From NCBI RefSeq assembly GCF_002964705.1, contig NZ_PQCD01000004.1, forward strand, positions 1-64,000: a DNA stretch of 64,000 nucleotides, read 5' to 3'. The notes under the pieces were generated by a model. The model made no database searches. It saw only the letters and a program-made list of their open reading frames with translations, and was not told where the DNA came from. The DNA comes from Pseudoalteromonas sp. T1lg75. Its GTDB lineage: Bacteria; Pseudomonadota; Gammaproteobacteria; Enterobacterales; Alteromonadaceae. Position 1 is the first letter of the stretch. Each line of letters starts with the position of its first letter. Made by a program: the position numbers and the translations under genes. Positions 1-9,200 of this stretch are shown here, in pieces.

Positions 1-71
1 GTCTACGTTTCGCGATCCGTGAAGGTGGTCGTACAGTTGGTGCTGGTGTTGTAGCATCAATCGTAGAGTAA
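1..71 (+). CDS. tuf: Elongation factor Tu, C-terminal end (partial)
   Basis: The first 71 bases encode the last 23 residues of EF-Tu plus TAA. The ending FAIREGGRTVGAGVVASIVE matches the conserved C-terminus of domain III, which helps bind aminoacyl-tRNA. The 5' part lies outside the window. An intrinsic terminator follows at once. In related genomes a tuf gene is followed by rpsJ or by tRNA-Trp-secE. Both exist in this window but start 26 kb and 54 kb away, so it cannot be told whether this is the tufA or the tufB copy. Confidence 0.97.
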   Translation, partial: LRFAIREGGRTVGAGVVASIVE

Positions 72-85
72 TAGTTACTCTCGAG

Positions 86-114
86 AAAAAGGCCGCTTTT
101 AGCGGCCTTTTTTT
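86..114 (+). terminator. Intrinsic terminator of tuf
   Basis: Perfect 7-bp stem GGCCGCT (91-97) / AGCGGCC (101-107) with a 3-nt loop, preceded by A residues and followed by seven T residues. It sits 15 bp after the tuf stop codon. Confidence 0.95.
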
Positions 115-154
115 ATGCGTAAAAAAACCTTATAGACCACCTTCACGGCCGTAA

Positions 155-182
155 ATTGTAGGTCAGGCTTCAGCCTGACAAT
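155..182 (+). repeat. Small hairpin repeat (TTGTAGGTC family), copy 1
   Basis: The unit begins ATTGTAGGTCAGGCT and closes AGCCTGACAAT, so it folds into a short hairpin. Related units occur at 524-551, 9761-9790 and (inverted) 9898-9924. The outer TGTAGGTC...GACA is fixed while the inner stem varies. It resembles REP-type palindromic repeats of marine gammaproteobacteria. No function is visible. Confidence 0.75.
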
Positions 183-265
183 CCCTGTATCTTCTTATAT
201 CGCCGTTCAATCTTCTCAATGGCGACTTTCTCACCTTTCTCGTTAAAACTCCCCACAGCTCTCTG

Positions 266-511
266 TAGTGAGATCTTGTCGCGTTGGCGACTCCAACCAA
301 AGGGCGGTTTACGCCAACCGCCCCTTGGAACCCCAAGGCGCCCGTAATTCGCCTATGCTTCCGAACTCGGATTTTTGCTAAACGCTCCGCTTAGGCTGCG
401 ACACGATTTAACGGCACTTCCCTGTGCCGGTAAATCTAGCTTGGCGTCGTGCCTCGCTGTCTTAGCCACGCTATACAGCAAAAGCTGATTTCTCCAGCGC
501 GAATTTAAACG
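266..511 (+). repeat. Dispersed non-coding repeat, copy A (inverted copy at 22985-23228)
   Basis: This stretch matches the reverse complement of 22985-23228 in several blocks: TCTTGTCGCGTTGGCGACT or close to it, CCGAACTC followed by TTTTTG, TAAACGCTCCGCTTA, and GATTTCTCCAGCGCGAAT. Inside is a 13-position hairpin, 297-309 paired with 316-328 (one A.C mismatch). The outer CCAAAG side is shared with the other copy, but the inner seven pairs differ and still pair. No convincing ORF was found. The short ORFs in this region are probably chance products of the repeat. Confidence 0.75.
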
Positions 512-523
512 GGAAACTCGATA

Positions 524-551
524 CCTGTAGGTCAGGTTTCAACCCGACAAT
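524..551 (+). repeat. Small hairpin repeat (TTGTAGGTC family), copy 2
   Basis: CTGTAGGTCAGGTT followed by CAACCCGACAAT; same family and orientation as the copy at 155-182, with a weaker stem. It directly follows repeat copy A, so the two repeat types are clustered here. Confidence 0.65.
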
Positions 552-574
552 TTTTCTAGGGCCATCGACTATGG

Positions 575-690
575 TGGTAATTGATAGTTCTTGTCGGGTC
601 GCCGACTGCGACCAAAAGAAAAGGCTTGTCCATTTCCCCTTGGAACCCCAAGGCGCCCCAACATTGCATAATTTCCTCAACGAGCCACGA
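575..690 (+). repeat. Degenerate partial copy of the dispersed repeat
   Basis: The blocks CTTGTCGGGTCGCCGACTGC, ACCAAAAG and CCCCTTGGAACCCCAAGGCG resemble the 5' part of copy A at 270-345 (CTTGTCGCGTTGGCGACTCC, ACCAAAG, CCCCTTGGAACCCCAAGGCG). The large hairpin stem is largely lost here. A 64-codon open frame crosses it (571-765). Its peptide resembles the low-complexity short peptides often mis-annotated from such repeats, so it is not called as a gene. Confidence 0.5.
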
Positions 691-759
691 GAAATGAACG
701 TAACCAACAGGCACAGCGCATCCCCCCTCCTCACAGAGTTCGTCGCCTTCAAGCGGCGA

Positions 760-1183
760 GAGTGAAATTGTTCACTCTCTTGTTTCCGCTTTCAGCCATG
801 CTGGCGATTACTCTTCTCGTATCGCGTTTCGGGTGCAATGTAAGGGGAATTGGGCTGATACATAGGTGTTCTTGAGATCGTGATAGTGTATGGATGTAAC
901 CTAGGCTTTAACTTTGAGTGAATCTTAGTCGGCGACCCAACGAGATCTCCAACCTCAGCCTTTTTGGGTGCGCCATGACGAGCATTATCACATTGATTTT
1001 GAAGTGCCTTGTCAGTAGATGTCGTCGAAATAGAGTAAATTTGAATGTCTAAGTAAAATTAAGTATGTCATCTGAATTGTGTGATTTTATAATTTTTTAT
1101 GGACATTGTAATTTTCTCATCTACCTTTTTTGTTAATCGTGGGGCAGGGCTGAAAGCGAAAAAGAGAGTGAAATTGTTCACTC
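760..1183. repeat. 424-bp non-coding segment bounded by ~37-bp inverted repeats
   Basis: The left end (760-797) is the palindrome GAGTGAAATTGTTCACTC followed by a spacer and GCTTTCAGCC. The right end (1148-1183) is GGCTGAAAGC, a spacer and the same palindrome, so the two ends are imperfect inverted repeats. The interior has no long ORF and contains the 82-bp element at 1035-1116. This looks like a small non-autonomous element or the decayed remains of one. Confidence 0.5.
1035..1116. repeat. 82-bp MITE-like element, copy 1
   Basis: The ends GTAAATTTGAATGTC (1035-1049) and GACATTGTAATTTTC (1102-1116) are near-inverted repeats. The element aligns along its whole length with 5439-5520, which has exactly the same length and better-preserved ends. 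Similarity continues for about 30 bp on the right side in both places. No coding capacity. Confidence 0.65.
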
Positions 1184-1217
1184 TTGTGGTATGAAGCTTA
1201 TGGCCAGTACAGTTTTG

Positions 1218-3230
1218 CTACCGAACCACTGCGGTAGACACCTGCATCTCCAAAACCTGAGCCGCAGGGGGTTTCAAATCATAAATCAGTTTGGTCGTAG
1301 GCTCGGTAATGATCTGGCTAACAAAAGCCTTCTTAGGTAATTCGAGGAGGGCGTCCTTATCTCTAAATAAGTGTAGATGGTTCTCTGACTCGCTAAGGTA
1401 ATAAACTTTCCCGTCGGCAACTTTCACACTGTTAGGCGCTACTCTGAGTGGGAGGGAAGAAAAGTCGTAATACAGGCTATCATCACCGTTTGCGTCAATT
1501 CGTTTCAGCTGCTTGTTGCGCAGATCGCCGTAGTAGAAAGTCTCACCTTGCTGGCTTTCTTGTGCTATTAATCCAGCGCCGAGTTTGATCGTTTTTATTT
1601 CCCCTGATTGAAACTCATATTTAGTCAAATCATAGATATTTTCACTGCCTACGCTTAGATACAGTGCATCGGCGTTGAATGACCATCCGAGTAAGAAGCT
1701 GCCGGGAGAGACCTTTCCTAGCTCATGAAGGGTGGCGGATTGAGCATCATAGATAGTCAGATAAGAGAAGTTTTCTTTACGGGTAATAAAAGCCAGTTTG
1801 TCTTGTGCATGAGATAAAACCGGCTGCGCTATGTTGTCCGCATTTAGGTCCGTTAGTTTTTCATTACTTCCCTGACGGTATAGCCAAAGTTCGTAGCTAC
1901 CAGTTCTATTCGAGACAAAATAGAGGCTTTCGGTACTCGCTGACCAAACTGCTTTCATATCGTGAGCATCGCTATTGAGGCCTTTAAACTCTTTGTTAAA
2001 GCCAACAAACTGGATATCCAAATCGGATTTACTTTTCATATACATTAGCTTGTTGCCATCATTGTTCAGGTGTAGATCTCGAATTGTGGCAGTGGGTTCT
2101 AAATTGGCATAACGTGATAGTTTATCTGTGCTTAAATTTAGTTGCCAAAGGGCATATTCGCCTTTGAGCTTAGCGGCGGCTATCAGGTTGTTATTGGAGT
2201 GCGAGGTCAGCGCCGTGATTCTGTCGAGTTTTTTACTTACTTCTGTACTACTATGGCGCTGAATGTCGTAGCGCATAATTCGACTTGCACTTGGGGTGTG
2301 CCAGTTAACGTAGAACAATGCCTCCGACCCTTTTAAAAATGTCGGTAATGTATTTGTTCCTGGTTGACTGATGTAAGCCAGCTCAGGTTTTTTTTCATCT
2401 AAGTTCAATACGGCTAGTAACTCTTTCCCACCATCTGAAATGGTGAGCGCGAGGACTTTTTCTTGCTCTGACAGGGCGATTGCTTTTATATCGGTCGACG
2501 CAGTAAAAACCGTTACCTTTTTGCCTGTTTTTGTGTTGTGTCTGATTATTTGGCAACTGGAGTTGGCGCAATCGACATAGTACCAACTATTCGACTGCTT
2601 TCCCCAAGCAGGTGATTTGTAATCCGAATAGCGAGCGGTTAATTGAGCGGTTTTATGACTTTCCAAGTCTTTGAGAAAAATTTGCTTTTCTTTGTTGCTT
2701 CCTCGAATCAAGAGAGAGTATTTCCAGTTCGTATCTGGGGCGGCGAAAGTAACCGATTCTTGGCTACTGGAGAGAGGAATAACTCTGAATTGAGCCATGT
2801 CTCTAGATACGAACGGCTTTAAGAGTAAGGCAAAAGCAAGAATGATTATAAGTACGAATAATAGGATTGTGGTAACTAGTACCTTGAAGTTTACCCTTGG
2901 CCTCTTAGATGATTTCGACTGGGTGACCTGGTGAATAAATGAATAGCCTTTTTTGGCTATGGTTTCAATATAAATGGGCTTTTTGGGGTCATCGCAGAAG
3001 ACCTTTCTTAGTTCGAAAATAGCGCGAGTGACTACTTCTGGCTCGGTAACTTGGTCTGGCCAAAGTGTAGTTAAAATCTCCTCTCTACTTAGCACTTCCC
3101 CACGATGTTGCACCAGCAGGCAGAGAATGGCCATTACCTTAGGCTCTAGGGTAAAAGTTCGTTTGGGTAAAGTTAACTTATTGTGTTTAGGCGATACAAG
3201 ATACTCACCAAGCCAAAATTCCGTTTGCAA
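1218..3230 (-). CDS. CadC/ToxR-like membrane transcriptional regulator with beta-propeller sensor domain
   Basis: 670 residues. Residues about 1-100 form an OmpR/PhoB-type winged helix (LEPKVMAILCLLVQHRGEVL, then REEILTTLWPDQ and VTRAIFELRKVFCDDPKKP). A single membrane segment rich in I, L and V follows at about 113-137. The remaining ~530 residues carry TolB/PD40-like blade motifs (for example SPAWGKQSNSWYYV and KAVWSASTESLYFVSNRTG) and should lie in the periplasm. That layout is the membrane-bound one-component regulator type, which binds promoters from the inner membrane in response to a periplasmic signal. The target is unknown. The divergent neighbour at 3370, a secreted FG-GAP protein, is a candidate. 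Confidence 0.85.
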   Translation of the reverse strand: MQTEFWLGEYLVSPKHNKLTLPKRTFTLEPKVMAILCLLVQHRGEVLSREEILTTLWPDQVTEPEVVTRAIFELRKVFCDDPKKPIYIETIAKKGYSFIHQVTQSKSSKRPRVNFKVLVTTILLFVLIIILAFALLLKPFVSRDMAQFRVIPLSSSQESVTFAAPDTNWKYSLLIRGSNKEKQIFLKDLESHKTAQLTARYSDYKSPAWGKQSNSWYYVDCANSSCQIIRHNTKTGKKVTVFTASTDIKAIALSEQEKVLALTISDGGKELLAVLNLDEKKPELAYISQPGTNTLPTFLKGSEALFYVNWHTPSASRIMRYDIQRHSSTEVSKKLDRITALTSHSNNNLIAAAKLKGEYALWQLNLSTDKLSRYANLEPTATIRDLHLNNDGNKLMYMKSKSDLDIQFVGFNKEFKGLNSDAHDMKAVWSASTESLYFVSNRTGSYELWLYRQGSNEKLTDLNADNIAQPVLSHAQDKLAFITRKENFSYLTIYDAQSATLHELGKVSPGSFLLGWSFNADALYLSVGSENIYDLTKYEFQSGEIKTIKLGAGLIAQESQQGETFYYGDLRNKQLKRIDANGDDSLYYDFSSLPLRVAPNSVKVADGKVYYLSESENHLHLFRDKDALLELPKKAFVSQIITEPTTKLIYDLKPPAAQVLEMQVSTAVVR

Positions 3231-3369
3231 GATAGCTTCCTAACGCATTGAAAGTATGAAAGATAATGCCATATCGATAACATCACTGTTACATGATTGT
3301 AAGTAATGAGGCGTGGGTATACAACAACTTTACATTACAAAATGTGTTGTTATTTAACAGGGGCATAAG

Positions 3370-4713
3370 ATGCAAAAACTTATTTATTTAGCTTTATTTG
3401 GCTGCTCAATGGCCACCCAAGCGGGGCAAATTAATCTCACCATAGAAGGTGATGGCGTCGTAAGTTATGGAAGCGGTGATTTTAAGTGTGAACAGTCATG
3501 TGAAATAGATACCAGCGAGGCTACACAAATACTAAAAGCAGAAGCCGCGACAAACTGGGCCTTTGATAGTTGGCAGGGGCAACAGTGTGACGGGGGAAAT
3601 TATATTCACCTTGAGACGAGCGCGACTGAAATTACCTACGCTAGTGGCGGTGCAAAGACGCTGCAAGCCATTGAAGTAAACAATGACGAATACATGGACC
3701 TAGTTGGTATCAGTCTCTTTGATGGCTCAATTTATCAAATGCTAAACCAGTCTGGTGATGGTTTCAGCCGCAAGTCAATTGTTGGTGGGCTTGAATATCC
3801 GGCGGCGCTTGATGCCTATGACTGGGACGGCGATGGTTTTGAAGATTTACTGGTAAGCGAATATTTGACTCGCAAGATCAAACTGTACTTGAATACTGGT
3901 ACCGGTGAGTTTGTGTTTAAAAAAGACATAGTGATCGATGGTGTCCGCCCCTATGCTTTCACCGTAAATGACTTCAATCAGGACGGTCAGCCAGATTTAT
4001 TTATTTCCAGTTTTCAGGCAGACACCTCGGGGGATCTGTTTGTGCTGGTGAACACCATAACTAATGCTAAAACGGCGCTCTATCTAAATAATAATGATGT
4101 ATTTACAGAAGAGTTGCATATCTCGGAGCATGCTGCAATTACGCTTGATAGCTACAGAGATGCTGATTCCGGCCAAGTACAGTTGGCAGCAGCGGAAATT
4201 GCCGCCAAGGCGGTGGCTGTTTATGGCCAGGAAGAAAGCTTTACGCGCCGTGTTATCGACAGAAGCCAAGCTCCTTACGGAGTCGCATTTGCAGATATCG
4301 ATAAAAATGGCAGCATGGACATGCTTTCTGCGCATTATCTTGCACCTCGCCTGAGTCTTCACTATGAAGGCGGCACCGTGAAAAAAGATGTTGCCGGTGC
4401 CATCGATGGCTTAACGGCAACAGCCGTTGCTGATTTAAACAACGATGGTTACCTGGATGTCGCAACCGGTGAGTTTAATAAGCAACAGTTCTACTATTTT
4501 GCCTCTATTGGTTATCAAGATTGCTTGGTCAAGCAGGGGACTAATATTGAGCTCAATGCCGTGTTTACTCAAGGTGAGACAACGACTACTCCGCCCCCGC
4601 CGGTAACAGACCCGGTTGCTTCTAGTGATGACAGCTCTGGTGGAGGCAGTACGGGAATGGTTTTCTTGCTTATGAGTTGCGCGGTTTTTTTACGCAGATA
4701 TTTTAACGCGTAA
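3370..4713 (+). CDS. Secreted FG-GAP/VCBS-repeat protein with GlyGly-CTERM anchor
   Basis: 447 residues. An N-terminal signal peptide (MQKLIYLALFGCSMATQAG) precedes a short bacterial-repeat-like domain with paired cysteines (INLTIEGDGVVSYGS, FKCEQSCEID). FG-GAP/VCBS-like Ca-binding blades follow, with D-x-D-x-D-G runs such as DWDGDGFEDLLVSEY, DFNQDGQPDLFIS, DIDKNGSMDMLSA and DLNNDGYLDVATG. The C-terminus has a Pro/Thr linker, a GGGS stretch, one hydrophobic helix and a basic RRYF end, which is the GlyGly-CTERM sorting signal processed by rhombosortase and normally tied to type II secretion. The ligand is unknown; a surface binding role is inferred from the propeller fold. Confidence 0.8.
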   Translation: MQKLIYLALFGCSMATQAGQINLTIEGDGVVSYGSGDFKCEQSCEIDTSEATQILKAEAATNWAFDSWQGQQCDGGNYIHLETSATEITYASGGAKTLQAIEVNNDEYMDLVGISLFDGSIYQMLNQSGDGFSRKSIVGGLEYPAALDAYDWDGDGFEDLLVSEYLTRKIKLYLNTGTGEFVFKKDIVIDGVRPYAFTVNDFNQDGQPDLFISSFQADTSGDLFVLVNTITNAKTALYLNNNDVFTEELHISEHAAITLDSYRDADSGQVQLAAAEIAAKAVAVYGQEESFTRRVIDRSQAPYGVAFADIDKNGSMDMLSAHYLAPRLSLHYEGGTVKKDVAGAIDGLTATAVADLNNDGYLDVATGEFNKQQFYYFASIGYQDCLVKQGTNIELNAVFTQGETTTTPPPPVTDPVASSDDSSGGGSTGMVFLLMSCAVFLRRYFNA

Positions 4714-4777
4714 AGGGTTGTGGACCACAAAAGTGATTTTGGGATGACTTGAATTTTCCAGATGTTCTATGGGCATT

Positions 4778-4804
4778 AAAGGTCGCAATATGTGGCCTTT
4801 TTAT
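4778..4804 (+). terminator. Probable terminator after the FG-GAP gene
   Basis: AAAGGTCGC (4778-4786) and GTGGCCTTT (4792-4800) pair as a 9-bp stem with two G.T wobbles and a 5-nt loop, then TT-A-T. It lies 65 bp after the stop codon. Confidence 0.55.
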
Positions 4805-5013
4805 GTTCTCACTGCTATATCTCATCCTGTGTACAGGCCGTTCAAGTTGGCTTGTGTATAAAGGTTAAGTTAAATACTCTCTCGTAATAGAGCTCCTTTC
4901 CTGACGTTATTTCACCCTTGACCTCCTCTTGTCGTGCTGCTGTCGTGGTAATGTCGTCACCGACGGGTAAAATTATTTGCCAAGATTTCCCCGAATGCAG
5001 AGGCAAGGAGACG

Positions 5014-5427
5014 ATGATGATCAAAAAGTTAAGAGAGCAAAAACAGTGGTCGCAGGAGCAGTTGGCGACCGTGGCTGGTTTAAGCGCGCGAACAATTCAA
5101 CGTCTTGAAAGTGGTAATAAAGCAAGTTTGGAATCATTGAAAGCCCTTGCCTCGGTGTTTGAAGTTGATATTGAAATTCTGACAAAGGAAATCACCGTGA
5201 TAGATAAAGAATCGCAATCTTGGCAGGTACAGCCGCGTTGGTATAAATCGTTGATGTGGGGCGTATCTGAGAGGAAGCCGTTAGCCATAATTGAGTACAT
5301 TAGTGTGGCTGCAGGAGCAATTACTTGGATTTTACAGCCTAATTTGTTTGCTGCTCCGGCACTTTTTCTATGCGCATATCTGATCAGCAAATTAATTCAT
5401 CGCACCGAACAACAAAAGTTCTGGTAG
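5014..5427 (+). CDS. XRE-family HTH protein with two C-terminal membrane segments
   Basis: 137 residues from ATG 5014, chosen because AAGGAG (5005-5010) is placed just upstream; the open frame extends further 5' without a ribosome site. Residues about 1-60 are a Cro/C1-type HTH (KLREQKQWSQEQLATVAGLS, RTIQRLESGNKASLESLKAL). After a linker, residues about 85-125 hold two hydrophobic helices. Such HTH-2TM proteins are membrane-attached regulators of unknown input. No operon partner is visible. The gene is followed directly by the 82-bp repeat element. Confidence 0.75.
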   Translation: MMIKKLREQKQWSQEQLATVAGLSARTIQRLESGNKASLESLKALASVFEVDIEILTKEITVIDKESQSWQVQPRWYKSLMWGVSERKPLAIIEYISVAAGAITWILQPNLFAAPALFLCAYLISKLIHRTEQQKFW

Positions 5428-5438
5428 AACTAAAAAGC

Positions 5439-5520
5439 GCAAATTTGAATGTCTAAGTAGAATTAAGTATGTCACCTAAATTGTGTGAATCTCCAATTTT
5501 TACTGGACATTCTAATTTGC
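5439..5520. repeat. 82-bp MITE-like element, copy 2
   Basis: Terminal inverted repeats GCAAATTTGAATGTC (5439-5453) and GACATTCTAATTTGC (5506-5520) match at 14 of 15 positions. The interior shares TAAGTA.AATTAAGTATGTCA and AATTGTGTGA with the copy at 1035-1116. It starts 11 bp after the stop codon of the upstream HTH gene. No target-site duplication is obvious. Confidence 0.7.
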
Positions 5521-5629
5521 TCATCCACTCTGTGTTTTTAATTATGGAGCCGGTAAAAAGCTTAATAAAGTTGACTAAACAGCGAGTTAGCGCCAACCTA
5601 ACGAGATTGTCCCCAACTTTTTAACCTCC

Positions 5630-6226
5630 ATGCCCGAACTGAATATCCCCGCGAATATTCCCCGCACCCACAGTCGTTTCGGCCGTTGGCTGGGTACCAA
5701 GGTGCTGAACTGGTTCGGTTGGCAGGTGGTGGGGGAGTTTCCCGAGCAGGGCAAGTTTGTCGCCGCGGTGGCGCCTCATACCTCGAACTGGGACTTTGTC
5801 ATCGCCATTGCGGTGAAAATGCACCTACAGGTGCGGATCCGTTTTTTAGGCAAGCACAGTATCTTTGTCTGGCCCTTGGCACCCTTATTGCGAAAATGGG
5901 GTGGTATCCCGGTCGACAGGCGCTCCTCCCATGGCGTGGTGGCGCAGGTGAAAACCCTGTTTGATAATAGCGACGCGCTGATCCTCGGCTTGGCCCCTGA
6001 AGGCACCCGCAAATACACGCCGCAATGGAAAAGTGGTTTCCTGCATATCGCCAAGGCGGCGAAGGTTCCCGTGGTGCCCATGGCCTTGGATTACAGTAAA
6101 AAGCAGTTTGTGATCATGGCGCCGTTAGAGGTCGGGGAAGATATAGACGCCACACTGGTTCAGGTTCAGGCCTTGTTTCCTGCCGAGATGGCCAAATATC
6201 CAGAACAGCTGTCGGGCGTCAAGTAA
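5630..6226 (+). CDS. PlsC-like lysophospholipid acyltransferase family protein
   Basis: 198 residues. The PlsC/LPLAT motifs are in order: APHTSNWDF (H-x4-D catalytic motif, about residue 50), GGIPVDRR (about 90), LAPEGTRKY (about 124) and a VPVVPMALDY segment. The family transfers acyl groups to lysophospholipids or related acceptors at the inner membrane. This short form lacks the long membrane anchor of true PlsC, so the substrate is uncertain. The ATG at 5630 has no good Shine-Dalgarno sequence, but the protein starts where relatives do. It lies 73 bp upstream of the large sensor kinase. Confidence 0.85.
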   Translation: MPELNIPANIPRTHSRFGRWLGTKVLNWFGWQVVGEFPEQGKFVAAVAPHTSNWDFVIAIAVKMHLQVRIRFLGKHSIFVWPLAPLLRKWGGIPVDRRSSHGVVAQVKTLFDNSDALILGLAPEGTRKYTPQWKSGFLHIAKAAKVPVVPMALDYSKKQFVIMAPLEVGEDIDATLVQVQALFPAEMAKYPEQLSGVK

Positions 6227-6299
6227 CACTAAAGTGCTTGGTGTAATTATGCTCATGAGCCGCTATGCTAGAGCGAAAACAATAATAAATTAGCCCGTT

Positions 6300-9200
6300 A
6301 TGTTCTCTATTGGTGTGATAAGCGTGATTGCCCTGGCCTACCTCGGGGTCTTGTTCGCCGTGGCCTGGTATGCGGATAAGTTCAGCAACAATCGTTCCAG
6401 TGGCTGGATCTATGGCTTGTCTTTGGGGGTCTACTGCACCTCCTGGGCGTTTTACGGCACTACCGCGCAGGCCGCCAATAACGGCTGGTGGCTGGCTCCT
6501 ACCTATACCGGCACCATCCTATTGTTTGTTTTTGGTTGGCAAATTTATACCCGTATTGCCACCATTTGTCGCCAGCAGCAACTCACCTCCATGGCCGACT
6601 TTCTTGCCACCCGTTACGGTCAGTCGTCCCGTTTGTCCGGCCTGGTGTCGCTGATCTCGGTGATCGCCATCGTGCCCTATATCGCCCTGCAGCTCAATGC
6701 CACCAGTGCCAGTATCACCATGCTCACCGAGGTGGAGCGCGGCCAAAACGACTATTTCTATCAAGACAGTACCTTTTATATCACCCTGACCCTGGCGCTG
6801 TTTGCCATCTTATTCGGGGCGCGACGGGTGCGCCCCAGTGAACACAATCCGGGCTTGATGGCCTCCATCGCCTTTGAGTCCGTGGTCAAGTTGCTGGCCT
6901 TCGTCGGCGTGGGTTTATTTATTTGCTTCGGCCTGTTCGACTCGCCCCAGGCCATTTTTGCGGCGGCGCAGCAGCAGGAAATCGTGGCACAGATGCAAAC
7001 CACCGCCAGTCCGGGCTATGTCTATTGGGTGCATGTGTTGCTCGGCTTATTGGCGACCTTGTGTTTACCACGTCAGTTCCACACCGCCTTTATCGAGCAT
7101 GATAACGAGCAGCAGATAAGAACCTCACGCTGGTTATTTCCCCTCTATCTGTTGCTGATCAACCTCTTTATTCTGCCCATCGCCTATGCTGGCTTAGTGT
7201 ATTTTCAGGGGCAGGATGTGGGCTACGACACCTTTGTGCTGGCCCTGCCCATTGCCGCCGAGGCACCCTGGGTGTCGTTGTTGGCCTTCTTGGGGGGCTT
7301 TTCTGCGGCGACCAGTATGGTGATCGTCTCCACCATAGTCTTGTCTATCATGATCACCAACGACTTTATCAACCAGTTTTTGCTGCGCCGTTCGCAACTG
7401 AGCTCGTCCCACCGCGGCCTTTCCAAGTTTAAGCTGCTGCAGGCGCGGCGCGCGGTGATCGTGGTGCTCTTGCTGTTGAGCTATGCCAGCCACCGGGTGC
7501 TGGCCGAAGGCAATACCCTGGCCAATATGGGCCTGATGTCTTTTACCCTGGTGGCCCAGTTTGCCCCGGCGATGATCATCGGCCTGTGGTGGTCCAAGGC
7601 CTCGTGTCGCGGCGCCCAGCTGGGAATTTTAAGTGGCTCGGCAATTTGGTTTTACACCCTGTTGCTACCGAGTGTGTATTCCGCCCTGTATGGCGAGGCC
7701 GCCTGGCTTAACGAGGGACCGTGGCAACTGGCCTGGCTGGCACCGAACAACCTATTTGCTCTTGGTCTGGAGCCCCTAACCCAAGCCGTGCTGCTGTCGT
7801 TGGGGGTGAACACCCTGGTTTATCTCTTGGTGCCCTTTATCAGTGCGGCGCAGCTGGCCGAGCGCCTGCAAAGCAATAAGTTTATTTTGCGTGGCGTAGA
7901 AGAGCGTGACGCCAATATCGCCCTTAGCTATCAAGAGCTGGCGCTGCTATTACAACGTTTTAGCGAACCGGATCGTGCCGCCGAGCTGGTAGAAAAATAC
8001 TTCCCCGCCGCCCGCAACCGTTGGAAGGAGCAGGCTCCCGCCGCGGTGGAAGAGCGGGTTGAGCGGGAAATGTCGGCCCTGGTAGGCGGCGCTTCGGCGC
8101 GGCTGATCCTCGATGTGGCCAAGGATGAAAAACGCCAGCCCTTTGAGCAGGTGGCGGAGTTTGTCGATGAGGCCTCTCAGGTACTGCGCTTTAACCGGGA
8201 TCTGTTGCAGGCCACCATAGAAAACATAGAGCAGGGCATTAGCGTGGTAGACAGCGATCTCAAACTGGTGGCCTGGAATCAGGGCTATCAGGAGATGTTT
8301 GCCTATCCAAAAGACATGCTGGCGGTGGGGCGACCCGTGGCCGAGCTGATCCGCTTTAATGCCGAGCGCGGTTTGTTTGAATGCCAGCAAATCGAGGCGG
8401 AGGTGAGCAAGCGCATCGCCCACCTACGCCGTGGCAGCGCCTATAAATATCGCCGCGAGCACAACGATGGCCGGGTCTTCGAGATGCAGGGAAACCCCTT
8501 GCCCGGCGGTGGTTTCGTAACCACCTACACCGACATCAGCGATTTTGTGCAGCAGCAACGTGAGTTAGAGCTGGCAAACCTGAATCTGGAAGAAAAAATC
8601 GCCGCCCGTACCAGCGAGCTGGTGGCCACCAACCACGCCCTGGTGGCGGCCAAGCGGGAGGCGGAATTAGCCACGGAAAGTAAGACCCGGTTTTTCGCCG
8701 CCGCCAGCCATGATCTGTTACAGCCCTTTAATGCCGCCAGCCTGTTTTGCTCGCTAATGAGCGACAAGGCCCAAGGCTCGGAATTGGCTGAGCTGGCCGA
8801 GAATATTCGCAACTCCCTGGCCAGTGCCGAGGATTTATTGTCGAGCATCTTACAGCTAACCAAGCTGGAGTCCGGCTCCTTTAAAATCAACAGCACCGAC
8901 TTCTCCTTGGCCAGCTTGTTGCAGCCCCTTGCCAATGAATACGGAGCCCTGGCCAAAGACAAGGGCCTGGGGTTTCGTCTGCAAGGCGCCGAGGTGATGG
9001 TGAAAACGGACAAGGCGCTGCTTAAGCGGGTGTTGAGTAACCTGTTGAGTAACGCCATTCGCTATACTGAGCAGGGCGAGATCCGGGTGCTCTGCGAGTG
9101 CCATGGGCAGCAGCTGTCCATTATGGTGGAAGACACCGGAGCCGGCATCGCTAAGCAAGATCAGGAGCTGATCTTTGAGGAATTCAAACAGTTGCAGGGC

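Noticed and set aside
471..752. 93-codon minus-strand frame
   Set aside because: Runs through repeat sequence on the opposite strand with no ribosome site or protein-like composition.
571..765. 64-codon + strand frame in the first non-coding region
   Set aside because: Lies across a degenerate repeat copy and resembles the short low-complexity peptides that repeats yield by chance; no ribosome site.
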